Shown: positions 36,984 through 45,393 of the stretch, in pieces | How positions within the stretch are numbered: the stretch's first letter is position 1 | Layout of the letters: each line of letters begins with the position of its first letter | NCBI RefSeq assembly: GCF_027111295.1 | Contig: NZ_CP114287.1 | Location: 5,580,001 to 5,644,000, forward strand | Source: Flavobacterium gelatinilyticum | GTDB lineage: Bacteria > Bacteroidota > Bacteroidia > Flavobacteriales > Flavobacteriaceae | Direction: 5' to 3' | DNA: 64,000 nt | Translations under genes and position numbers: made by a program | Notes under the pieces: generated by a model | Seen by the model: only the letters and a program-made list of their open reading frames with translations | The model's database searches: none | Told to the model about the DNA's origin: nothing

Positions 36984-39734
36984 ATGAAAAAGTTTTTTTT
37001 ACATCTTACCTTAATCATTTCACTTTTCACAATTTCGGCGAAAGCCCAAAACAAAATCAGTGTGAGTGATTTAAAATGCGAAATGCTGACCAATCCCGAA
37101 GGAATTGACGTTTTACAGCCCAGATTGAGCTGGAAAATAAAAGCAGCTGTAAACGATGTAAAACAAACGGCATATCAAATTACTGCGTCTTCAAGTTTAG
37201 ACAAATTAAACGCAGGAAACGGCGATTTATGGGATAGCGGAAAAGTGCAAAGCGATGCTTCTGTAAATGTAATTTATAACGGAAAAAAGCTGAAAGACCG
37301 TCAGGATGTTTTCTGGAAAGTAACTGTTTTTACCAATAAAGGAGAAATTCAATCAAAAGAAAATGCACATTTCAGCATCGGGATTTTGACTTATGCCGAT
37401 TGGAAATCAACTCGATGGATTGGTTATGAAAAAACGTCTCCCGGAGATAGTATTTCGCAGTATTCCAGATTATCTGCGCGTTATCTTCGAAAAGAAATCA
37501 ACCTGAAAAAGAAAGTTAAAAATGCCAAGGTGTATATCATGGGAATGGGATTATATGAACTTTACATTAACGGAAATAAAATTGGCGATCAGGTTTTAGC
37601 TCCTGTTCCGACAGATTATACGAAGAATGTAAAATACAATGTTTTTGATGTGACTTCGCAATTGCAGGAAGGCAAAAACATGTTGGGAACGATTTTAGGA
37701 AACGGACGTTTTTTCACCATGCGTCAGGATTACAAACCGTATAAAATCAAAACGTTTGGTTATCCTAAAATGGCTTTGCAGTTATTTGTGGAATATACCG
37801 ATGGAAGCAAAGACGTAATCAGAACCGATGATACTTGGAAAATTACAACTGACGGACCAATTTTAGCCAACAATGAATACGACGGAGAAGAATACGACGC
37901 CCGTAAAGAAATGAAAGGCTGGAACACCGTTAATTTTGATGATAAAAAATGGCTTTCTGCAGAATATGTTCAGGAACCGGGCGGATTCTATGAAGGACAG
38001 ATGTCGGCTAATATGAAAGTAAAGCGTGAAGTAAAACCGATTTCGATAAAACAAACGCCAAAAGGAACTTATATCTTAGATATGGGACAAAATATGGTGG
38101 GCTGGCTGCAATTGAAAGTCAAAGGAAATAAAGGCGATAAAATCACGATGAAATTTGCGGAGTCACTTCAGCCAGACGGTTCGTTGTACATTGCGAATTT
38201 ACGTGATGCAAAAACCACTGATATTTATACTTTAAAAGGTGAAGGCGAAGAAGTTTGGGAACCTCGTTTTGTTTTCCACGGATTCAGATTTGTTGAAATT
38301 TCAGGATTTACCGCAAAACCAACATTAGAAAATTTTGTTGGAAAAGTCGTTTATGATGATATTCAAACCACAGGAACTTTTGATTCATCAAATCCAATTA
38401 TGAATCAGATTTTCAAAAATGCCTGGTGGGGAATCAGCGGGAATTACAAAGGAATGCCAATCGATTGTCCGCAGAGAAATGAGCGTCAGCCTTGGCTGGG
38501 AGACAGGACAACGGGCGCTTACGGCGAAAGTTTCTTGTTCGATAATCAGGCTTTGTACGCAAAGTGGCTGGACGATATTAAAAATTCGCAAACTATAGAT
38601 GGGGGACTTCCAGATGTAGCACCCGCTTTTTGGCGTTATTATGGAGATAATGTAACATGGCCGGGAACCTATATCACGGTTGCAGATATGTTGTATCAGC
38701 AGTTTGGTGATGAAAAAGTGGTTGAGAAACAATATCCGTACATGAAAAAATGGATGGATTATATGGAAGAAAATTATTTGGTTAACGATTTAATGACCAA
38801 AGATAAATACGGAGATTGGTGTGTTCCGCCAGAATCTCTAGAATTAATTCGTTCAAAAGATCCGGCTCGTTTAACAGACGGAGAATTGATTTCAAGCGCG
38901 TTTTATTATCAGCTTTTGAATATCATGAAGAAATTTGCTGTGATTTCTAAAAAAGAGAATGACATTCAGCACTATGACGAATTGGCTTTAAGAATCAAAA
39001 AAGCGTTCAATGCCAAATATTTAAATACAGATAAAAACAATTACGCCAATAATACAGTAACAGCCAACTTATTACCTTTAACTTTCGGAATGGTTCCAGA
39101 TGGACTTCAAACCAAAATATTTGAAAATTTGGTTCATGAAGTAGAAGTAACTAAAAACGGTCACGTAAGCACAGGTGTTATTGGAACACAGTTTTTAATG
39201 CGAACGTTGACCAATTACGGTCGGGGCGATTTGGCTTTCAAATTAGCATCCAACAAAACGTATCCAAGCTGGGGTTATATGGTTGAAAACGGTGCAACAA
39301 CAATCTGGGAACTTTGGAACGGAAACACGGCAGATCCGGCGATGAATTCGCAAAATCATGTGATGCTTTTAGGTGATTTATTGATTTGGTATTACGAAAA
39401 CATGGCCGGAATCAAAAGCAATCCTGAAACTCCGGGATTCAAACAAATCATTATGAAACCAGATTTCAATGCTGGATTAACTTATGTAAATGCTTCTTAC
39501 GAATCCGTTTACGGGACAATCAAAAGCGACTGGAAAAAAGATAAAAAGGCTTTAGTCTGGAATATTACCATTCCGGCAAATACATCTGCAATTGTACATC
39601 TTCCAGCGGGCGATATTTCGGCTGTTTCAATCAATAAACTCAAGCTGAATAAGGCTTCATACACTTATTCTGTTGAAAAAAATAGTATTGTTCTTACGCT
39701 TCAGTCAGGTTTTTATACTTTAAATGTTAAATAG
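36984..39734 (+). CDS. GH78 alpha-L-rhamnosidase (type with DCPQRNERQPWLGD motif)
   Basis: Second alpha-L-rhamnosidase of the locus, 916 residues, signal peptide ending AKAQ. Domain order matches GH78: FnIII-like (about 25-130), beta-sandwich with AKVYIMGMGLYELYINGNKIG (about 175-195), second sandwich with YILDMGQNMVGWLQLKV, barrel with the active-site block IDCPQRNERQPWLGDRTTG (about 493) and C-terminal sandwich after YENMAGIKSNPETPGFK. The NERQPWLGD form is the common RDERLGWTGD-like variant, whereas the first GH78 has the REKLGWLEE form. The pair is therefore not a recent duplication. Residue PPESLELIRSKDP forms a distinctive acidic insertion in the barrel. Confidence 0.93.
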   Translation: MKKFFLHLTLIISLFTISAKAQNKISVSDLKCEMLTNPEGIDVLQPRLSWKIKAAVNDVKQTAYQITASSSLDKLNAGNGDLWDSGKVQSDASVNVIYNGKKLKDRQDVFWKVTVFTNKGEIQSKENAHFSIGILTYADWKSTRWIGYEKTSPGDSISQYSRLSARYLRKEINLKKKVKNAKVYIMGMGLYELYINGNKIGDQVLAPVPTDYTKNVKYNVFDVTSQLQEGKNMLGTILGNGRFFTMRQDYKPYKIKTFGYPKMALQLFVEYTDGSKDVIRTDDTWKITTDGPILANNEYDGEEYDARKEMKGWNTVNFDDKKWLSAEYVQEPGGFYEGQMSANMKVKREVKPISIKQTPKGTYILDMGQNMVGWLQLKVKGNKGDKITMKFAESLQPDGSLYIANLRDAKTTDIYTLKGEGEEVWEPRFVFHGFRFVEISGFTAKPTLENFVGKVVYDDIQTTGTFDSSNPIMNQIFKNAWWGISGNYKGMPIDCPQRNERQPWLGDRTTGAYGESFLFDNQALYAKWLDDIKNSQTIDGGLPDVAPAFWRYYGDNVTWPGTYITVADMLYQQFGDEKVVEKQYPYMKKWMDYMEENYLVNDLMTKDKYGDWCVPPESLELIRSKDPARLTDGELISSAFYYQLLNIMKKFAVISKKENDIQHYDELALRIKKAFNAKYLNTDKNNYANNTVTANLLPLTFGMVPDGLQTKIFENLVHEVEVTKNGHVSTGVIGTQFLMRTLTNYGRGDLAFKLASNKTYPSWGYMVENGATTIWELWNGNTADPAMNSQNHVMLLGDLLIWYYENMAGIKSNPETPGFKQIIMKPDFNAGLTYVNASYESVYGTIKSDWKKDKKALVWNITIPANTSAIVHLPAGDISAVSINKLKLNKASYTYSVEKNSIVLTLQSGFYTLNVK

Positions 39735-39808
39735 TGCAGATTTGCAATAATTCGGGACAGTACAGGATACATCTTTAAAATTTTAGTGTCATTTTTACAC
39801 TTAATAAA

Positions 39809-39816
39809 TATTTTTG
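39809..39816 (+). promoter_or_regulatory. Candidate -7 box before the sialidase-like lipoprotein gene
   Basis: TATTTTTG matches TAnnTTTG and lies 61 bases before the ATG at 39878, in a gap lacking the palindromic repeats found elsewhere. No clear -33 TTTG at proper spacing. Confidence 0.35.
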
Positions 39817-39877
39817 CGGAAAAAATTATTAGGTATGCATAAAATATCTAAATTTTAATTCAAATTAAAACTTAAGA

Positions 39878-41023
39878 ATGAAGAGTGTAAAAATAGCTGC
39901 TGTATTGTTTAGTTTACTTCTTTTAGGAAGTTGTAAATCGGCATTGGAAAAAAAGACCTGGAAAGAAGGAATTTTAGTAGACGAATTTGTTTACGATGAA
40001 GCACCTTATCCATCCTGTCACGCCATTACAATTGTCGAAGCGACCAATGGTGATCTTGTTGCTTCATGGTTTGGAGGAACTCATGAGAGAAACCCTGATG
40101 TCTGCATTTATGTAGCAATCAAGCCTAAAGGAAGTGATAAATGGACAGAAGGTGTAAAAGTGGCCGATGGGGTTATGAAAGAAGGTCCAAGATTACCAAC
40201 CTGGAATCCTGTTTTATATCAAATTCCGGGCGGCGATTTAATGCTTTTCTACAAAATAGGACCAAAACCATCAGAATGGTGGGGCGTAATCAGAACTTCA
40301 TCTGATGGCGGAAAAACGTGGTCTGAGGCTCAAAAAATGCCAGATGGTTTCTTAGGTCCAATCAAAAATAAACCGGTTTTATTAAGCAACGGAACTTTAT
40401 TATGTCCGTCAAGCATTGAAGGCGACGGCTGGAGACTTCGTATGGAATCTACCCCGGATTTCGGAAAAACCTGGGTAATGGGTGACACGCTTCCAAGAGG
40501 AAAACAAAAAATCAATGCGATTCAGCCAAGTATTTTATTCCACAAAGACGGAAGCATTCAAGCAATTGGAAGAACCAGAAACAGAGCGATTTTCAGCACT
40601 TTCTCAAAAGACAACGGAAAAATGTGGTCTGATATTGAATTAATCGGACTTCCAAATAACAATTCAGGAACTGACGCTGTAACACTAAAAGACGGAAGAC
40701 ATTTATTGGTTTACAATCACGTCCTTCCTCCGGGAAAAGAAGCAAAAGGACCAAGAACGCCTTTGAACGTTTCGGTTTCTAAAGATGGAATTCACTGGGA
40801 TGCGGCTTTGGTTTTAGAAGATTCAAAAATCAGCCAGTATTCTTATCCTTCAATGATTCAAAGTTCCGATGGGATGGTGCATATTGTGTACACATGGAGA
40901 CGATTAAAGCTGAAATATGTCAAAGTCGATCCGAGTAAACTGGTGGCGCTGCCTATTAAAAATGGTGTTTGGCCGGGTGAAGAAGGAAAAGTGGTAACAG
41001 CTGTAAAAGCGGAAGAAGAATAA
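39878..41023 (+). CDS. Sialidase-fold (BNR) lipoprotein
   Basis: A six-bladed sialidase-like propeller of 381 residues; members of this group are often labelled exo-sialidase but the true substrate here is unknown, and pectin lacks sialic acid (RG-II contains the related keto-sugars Kdo and Dha). The lipobox is LLGSC (Cys 19). Asp-box turns are clear: SSDGGKTWSEA, TPDFGKTWVMG, SKDNGKMWSDIE, SKDGIHWDAA. Other conserved blocks are SCHAITIVEATNGDLVASWFGG, HERNPDVCIY, EGPRLPTWNPVLYQ and IQPSILFHKDGSIQAIGRTR. The SYPSMIQSSDGMVHIVYTWRR block supplies the Arg and Tyr expected in sialidase-type sites. It is followed by a TIM-barrel lipoprotein. Confidence 0.75.
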   Translation: MKSVKIAAVLFSLLLLGSCKSALEKKTWKEGILVDEFVYDEAPYPSCHAITIVEATNGDLVASWFGGTHERNPDVCIYVAIKPKGSDKWTEGVKVADGVMKEGPRLPTWNPVLYQIPGGDLMLFYKIGPKPSEWWGVIRTSSDGGKTWSEAQKMPDGFLGPIKNKPVLLSNGTLLCPSSIEGDGWRLRMESTPDFGKTWVMGDTLPRGKQKINAIQPSILFHKDGSIQAIGRTRNRAIFSTFSKDNGKMWSDIELIGLPNNNSGTDAVTLKDGRHLLVYNHVLPPGKEAKGPRTPLNVSVSKDGIHWDAALVLEDSKISQYSYPSMIQSSDGMVHIVYTWRRLKLKYVKVDPSKLVALPIKNGVWPGEEGKVVTAVKAEEE

Positions 41024-41030
41024 AATTAAT

Positions 41031-41234
41031 TGAACCATTAAGAGATTAAGAAAGTTAAGTTGTTGTGCTTAATAAAAATAAACCATTAAGAGATTAAGGA
41101 AATTAAGTTGCTGTGCTTAATAAATTATTCTTAAAAATAAGAGTATTAAGGCTTAATTTTCTTAATGTCTTAATGGTAAAACCAATAATATGAAGCTTAA
41201 TTTCCTTACTATCTTAATGGTAAATTCAAATAAC
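41031..41234. repeat. Direct and inverted repeats, AACCATTAAGAGATTAAG type
   Basis: Two tandem copies of about 45 bases (41031-41075 and 41083-41127, each AACCATTAAGAGATTAAG.. TGTGCTTAATAAA) are followed by inverted relatives (TTAATTTTCTTAATGTC.. TTAATGGT near 41154-41176 and 41192-41222). The reading frame of the next gene runs back into this repeat from 41235 to 41190. Confidence 0.75.
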
Positions 41235-42119
41235 ATGAAGCTAAATAAAAACTTAATTGTTGTATTATTTGTTGCGATGTCAACAACATTCAACAGCTGT
41301 GCAACGGCTCAGTCTTCAAACAAAAAGCAGAATTATAAAGTGGCAGTTTGCGACTGGATGATTTTAAAAAGACAAAAACTGGGTTCTTTTGCTTTAGCAG
41401 CCGAGATAAAAGCAGACGGAATAGAACTAGATATGGGCGGTTTAGGAAACCGACCAACTTTTGACAGTAAACTAGGCGATCCGGTAGAAAGAAAAAAATT
41501 CTTAGATAAATCGAAAGAAACAGGAGTTGGGATCAGTTCAATTGCCATGTCTGGATTTTACGCACAATCATTTGCCACAAGAGAAATCGCACCCATGATT
41601 ACCGATTGTATTCAGGCAATGAAAAACATGAAAGTGAAAGTGGCCTATCTGCCATTAGGAACGCAAACGGATTTGGTTAAAAATCCGGAACTGCGTCCAG
41701 AAGTGATTAAAAGATTGCAGTGGGCAGGAAAAGAAGTGGGGAAAATAGGCGGCGTTATTGCAATTGAAACTTCTTTGGATGCAGCAGAAGAGAAAAAACT
41801 TTTAGACGAAGTAGGTTCAAAATACATAAAAAGCTCTTTCAACTTTGCGAATGCTTTAGACAATAAAAGAGATATTTCGTCAGAATTGAAGATTTTAGGA
41901 AAGAAATATGTAGCGCAGATTCACGCTTCAAACACCGATCAATTTTGGTTAGAAAACGATCCTGCGATCGATATGCCAAAAATCAAACAAACTCTGGACG
42001 AGATGAAATGGAGCGGCTGGCTGATTGTAGAACGTTCCAGAGACGTTAATCAGGTACATAACGTAAAAGCCAATTACGGAGCAAACGCAGCTTACTTGAA
42101 GAAAATCTTTCAGAATTAA
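41235..42119 (+). CDS. Exported sugar-isomerase/epimerase-like TIM-barrel lipoprotein
   Basis: Xylose-isomerase/AP-endonuclease-2-like TIM barrel, 294 residues from the start at 41235; the earlier ATG at 41190 lies in repeat DNA. The N-terminus is a lipoprotein signal (FNSC, Cys 22), so the protein is outside the cytoplasm, where no sugar phosphate is expected. Barrel strands are visible: KVAVCDWM, ADGIELDMGGL, GISSIAMSGFYA, VKVAYLPLG, GGVIAIETSL, SSFNFANA, VAQIHASNTD, GWLIVERSR. Metal-ligand type residues are E in IAIETS, the N/D region of SFNFAN, H in AQIHAS and E in LIVERS. It may act on free keto-sugars or have lost isomerase function; the substrate is unknown. Confidence 0.75.
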   Translation: MKLNKNLIVVLFVAMSTTFNSCATAQSSNKKQNYKVAVCDWMILKRQKLGSFALAAEIKADGIELDMGGLGNRPTFDSKLGDPVERKKFLDKSKETGVGISSIAMSGFYAQSFATREIAPMITDCIQAMKNMKVKVAYLPLGTQTDLVKNPELRPEVIKRLQWAGKEVGKIGGVIAIETSLDAAEEKKLLDEVGSKYIKSSFNFANALDNKRDISSELKILGKKYVAQIHASNTDQFWLENDPAIDMPKIKQTLDEMKWSGWLIVERSRDVNQVHNVKANYGANAAYLKKIFQN

Positions 42120-42140
42120 ATAATAGATTCTTCTCTCATT

Positions 42141-42267
42141 TTGTTATCCCGAGGAACGAGGGATCTCCACAAGTAACTCTAAGATTGGAGATTTTTGTGC
42201 AGAGCTGCCTGCGAATATTTGCTTCGCCAGTCGTTATCACTTGAGCCTCCTTCGTCGAAATGACAAA
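42141..42267. repeat. Degenerate inverted repeat, GTCATTTCGAC and ATCCCGAGGAACGAGGGAT type
   Basis: The left part holds TTGTTATCCCGAGGAACGAG and the right part CCTCCTTCGTCGAAATGACAA, with TTGCTTCGCCAGTCGTTATC between. Similar words occur at 31170-31215, 34000-34020 and 45200-45220. Confidence 0.6.
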
Positions 42268-42307
42268 CTCAACGAGAATTCCTAATGAATAAAAAAAATA
42301 GCATACC

Positions 42308-45037
42308 ATGAAATATTTACAATTACTTTTTTTATTTTTTTGCGTCTCTTTCGCTGCCGCGCAAAACATTACTATTGTTAGTGATGCCAATTCGCCCAGA
42401 GCAAAATTTGGCGCGGAGAAATTATCAGAAACCCTTTCGGCAAAAGGATTCACTGTTGCTTCAGCAGATAAATTAAAAAGTTCAAAAGACAAAGTAATTG
42501 TTATTGGAGAAAAAGGAACTGACTTTTGGAAAAAGAATGCGAAAAGCGCCAAAATCGACGACAGCAAATTAACGAAGAAAGAAGGTTTCTTAATTCGCAC
42601 TCAAAAAAATATAATTTATATTGAAGGATCAGATGCAAGCGGTACTTTGTATGGCGCAATGGAATTGGTTGACAAAATTAAAAGTTCAGGTCAGCTTCCT
42701 TCAGAAATCAATATAGACGATAGTCCGGAAATGGTGTTGCGCGGCGCTTGTATCGGAATGCAGAAACCGGTTTATCTTCCGGGACGCGATGTTTACGAAT
42801 ATCCGTATACACCGGAAACTTTTCCTTGGTTTTATGATAAAGCACTTTGGATTAAATACTTAGATATGCTGGTTGATAACCGCATGAACTCTTTGTATTT
42901 ATGGAACGGACACCCATTTGCTTCTTTAGTAAAATTGAAAGAATATCCGTTTGCAGTTGAAGTAAGCGACGAAGATTTCAAAAAGAACGAAGAAATCTAT
43001 AAATTCCTAACAGTTGAAGCCAACAAAAGAGGAATCTGGGTTATTCAGATGTTTTACAACATTATTGTTTCTAAGCCTTTTGCTGAGCATTATAATATTA
43101 AAACACAAGATCGTTCAAGACCAATCACGCCTTTGTTGTCTGATTACACTAGAAAATCTATTGCTGCTTTCATCGAAAAATACCCAAACGTTGGTTTGAT
43201 GGTTTGTTTGGGAGAAGCAATCAATACGGTTGATGATGACGTGGAATGGTTTACCAAAACAATTATTCCGGGTGTTCGCGATGGTTTACAGGCATTAGGA
43301 AAAACAGAAGAACCACCGATTATTTTACGTTCTCATGATACAGACGGGCCTTTGGTGATGGAAAAATCACTTCCGTTATACAAAAACCTTTATACAGAAA
43401 GTAAATATACAGGAGAGTCTTTAACGACTTATACGCCGGGTGGACCTTGGGGAGAAACGCACAAACAGTTGAGCGCTCTTAAATCCATTCATATCGAGAA
43501 CGTTCACATTTTGGCAAACTTAGAACCTTTTAGATACGGTTCTCCGGATTTTATCCAAAAAACGGTAAAAGCAATGCACAGCGTACACGGAGCCAATGCA
43601 TTACACTTATATCCGCAAGCTTCGTATTGGGATTGGCCATATTCTGCTGATAAAACAAAATCGGGCGAGCGTTTATTAGAAATGGATCGCGACTGGATTT
43701 GGTACAAAGCCTGGGCAAGATATGCCTGGGACAGCAAAAGAGACCGAAACGAAGAAGTTAAATACTGGGATAAAGATTTAGCAGCGAAATTCGGAACCAC
43801 TCAGGAAGCGGCAAATAACATTTTAAAAGCATACGAAGAAACAGGAGAAATTGCTCCAAAAACGTTAAGACGTTTCGGAATTACAGAAGGAAACAGACAA
43901 ACTTTATTGTTAGGAATGTTCGAAAGCCAATTGGTGAATCCGTCAAAATGGAGAGTGTATCCAGGATTCCACGAATCTTGCGGGCCTCCGGGAGAATTGC
44001 TTTTAGAGTATGCTAAAAAAGAATGGAACAAAGAACCGCATTCCGGTGAACTTCCAACGCAGATTATTGCTGAAATAGTAGAACACGGAAGGTTGGCTGT
44101 TGAAGCCATTGACAAAGCCGAAGCAAGCGTAACGAAAGATAAAGAAGAATTTGCACGTCTTAAAAATGATATGCATGCGTACAAAGCTTTCGCGGACTTC
44201 TTCTCAGAAAAAGTAAAAGCAGCGTTGTTGGTTTTAAGATACAGTTATTCAAATGATATTGCCGATTTAGATAAAGCGATGCCTCATTTGGAAAAAAGTT
44301 TAGAGTACTACGAATTATTGGTGAAGCTAACGAAAGATACGTATTACTATGCCAACAGTATGCAGACAGCACAACGCAGAATTCCGATTGGAGGAGACGA
44401 CGGAAACAACAAAACATGGGCTGAATTATTACCGCATTACGAGCGTGAATTGGCTAATTTTAAAAGAAATTTGGATAAACTAAAATCTTCAAAAGACGGA
44501 AAAGTAGAAAGCAAAGAAGGGAAGCCTTGGAAAACGGCTGATGTAACTTTCATCGATGAAAAACCGGGAACGTATTTAGTGAAAACCGGAACAAAAGTGT
44601 ACGGAACAGATATTTCTGAATTGACAAAAATAGCTCCTGAACTTCAAAACCTAAGAGGATATTCGTTTGTAGAAAACGATCAAAACGAAAAAGGAACACA
44701 TTTGAAGTTTAGAAATACAAAAGCCGTTAAATTAGTGGTTGGCTATTTCAACTCAGATCAAAAGAGATTTTTATTGCCGCCAAGTTTAGAAACTGATGCA
44801 GCAGGAAATGCGCACGGTCAAGCCGAAGTAATTCTGGCAAGTGCCATGAATTTGAAAGATTTACCTCGTGTAAACATTCATACCTACACCTTCCAGCCTG
44901 GCGAAAATAAATTAGATTTAGGAAAAGGAAAAGTATTGATTTTAGGTTTCATCGACGCAGACCAAAACATTACACCTCGTGATGTTGGATACATTGATGC
45001 AGGAGAGAAAGCAGCGGTAGATTGGCTGTTTTATTAA
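42308..45037 (+). CDS. Alpha-glucuronidase-like (GH67/GH115-type) secreted enzyme
   Basis: Likely an exo-acting uronidase. The 909-residue protein has a signal peptide ending AAAQ, an N-terminal GH67N/GH20b-like alpha-beta domain (about 20-145, ITIVSDANSPRAKFGAEKLSE .. IYIEGSDASGTLYGAMELVDKI), a TIM barrel (about 150-470, beginning MVLRGACIGMQKPVYL) and a helical region (about 500-740) followed by a C-terminal beta domain. Candidate catalytic acids are in CLGEAINTVDDDVEW and RSHDTDGPLVM, and a Trp-rich floor is in YPQASYWDWPYS. GH67 and GH115 remove GlcA or MeGlcA; an alpha-galacturonidase role would also fit pectin. The family should be settled by a profile search. Confidence 0.72.
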   Translation: MKYLQLLFLFFCVSFAAAQNITIVSDANSPRAKFGAEKLSETLSAKGFTVASADKLKSSKDKVIVIGEKGTDFWKKNAKSAKIDDSKLTKKEGFLIRTQKNIIYIEGSDASGTLYGAMELVDKIKSSGQLPSEINIDDSPEMVLRGACIGMQKPVYLPGRDVYEYPYTPETFPWFYDKALWIKYLDMLVDNRMNSLYLWNGHPFASLVKLKEYPFAVEVSDEDFKKNEEIYKFLTVEANKRGIWVIQMFYNIIVSKPFAEHYNIKTQDRSRPITPLLSDYTRKSIAAFIEKYPNVGLMVCLGEAINTVDDDVEWFTKTIIPGVRDGLQALGKTEEPPIILRSHDTDGPLVMEKSLPLYKNLYTESKYTGESLTTYTPGGPWGETHKQLSALKSIHIENVHILANLEPFRYGSPDFIQKTVKAMHSVHGANALHLYPQASYWDWPYSADKTKSGERLLEMDRDWIWYKAWARYAWDSKRDRNEEVKYWDKDLAAKFGTTQEAANNILKAYEETGEIAPKTLRRFGITEGNRQTLLLGMFESQLVNPSKWRVYPGFHESCGPPGELLLEYAKKEWNKEPHSGELPTQIIAEIVEHGRLAVEAIDKAEASVTKDKEEFARLKNDMHAYKAFADFFSEKVKAALLVLRYSYSNDIADLDKAMPHLEKSLEYYELLVKLTKDTYYYANSMQTAQRRIPIGGDDGNNKTWAELLPHYERELANFKRNLDKLKSSKDGKVESKEGKPWKTADVTFIDEKPGTYLVKTGTKVYGTDISELTKIAPELQNLRGYSFVENDQNEKGTHLKFRNTKAVKLVVGYFNSDQKRFLLPPSLETDAAGNAHGQAEVILASAMNLKDLPRVNIHTYTFQPGENKLDLGKGKVLILGFIDADQNITPRDVGYIDAGEKAAVDWLFY

Positions 45038-45045
45038 TCCACGTT

Positions 45046-45386
45046 CCTGCAAGGTTTTCAAAACCTTGTGGGTATTGTAAAATAGAATAATTTGGGCGTG
45101 TCCCTCCGGGTCGGGCTGTACGTTCCCGCTTCCCGATGAAAAATCGGGAGAGCTCCACTGCCATCCCTCACGCGAATAAAGGTATAAACACAATCTTGTC
45201 ATCCCGAAGAACGAGGGATTTCAAAAAGAAGCTCTACAAAAGAGCGTTTAGTTTCCTGCAAGGTTTTCAAAACCTTGTAGGTATTGTAAAGTTTATTAGA
45301 TGCCGAAAATTAAACCTACAAGGTTTTGAAAACCTTGCAGGATGGACAACGAAACTTAAATTACCTTATATAACTTATATGGTTTT
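45046..45386. repeat. Composite repeat cluster before the first GH2
   Basis: In order: forward family B palindrome (45046-45072), an 86-bp element (45091-45176) that is the reverse complement of 33951-34074, a GTCATCCCGAAGAACGAGGG word (45198 on), forward family B (45255-45281), reverse family B (45315-45341), and a CTTATATAACTTATATGGTT arm (45364-45383). An ORF runs through this from 45136 but has no sign of being protein. Confidence 0.8.
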
Positions 45387-45393
45387 TAAAAAT

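Noticed and set aside
39878..41023. True sialidase acting on sialic acid
   Set aside because: The fold fits, but the gene is inside a pectin locus with no sialic acid catabolism genes, so the substrate is left open.
41190..41234. Earlier ATG for the TIM-barrel lipoprotein
   Set aside because: The segment is part of an AACCATTAAG repeat, and the start at 41235 places the lipobox correctly.
23459..45341. Repeated palindromes as a CRISPR array
   Set aside because: Copies are irregularly spaced, in both orientations and lie in separate gene gaps; no cas genes are present.
45136..45393. 86-residue N-terminal extension of the first GH2 frame
   Set aside because: It is translated from palindromic repeats; the ATG at 45394 gives a clean signal peptide.
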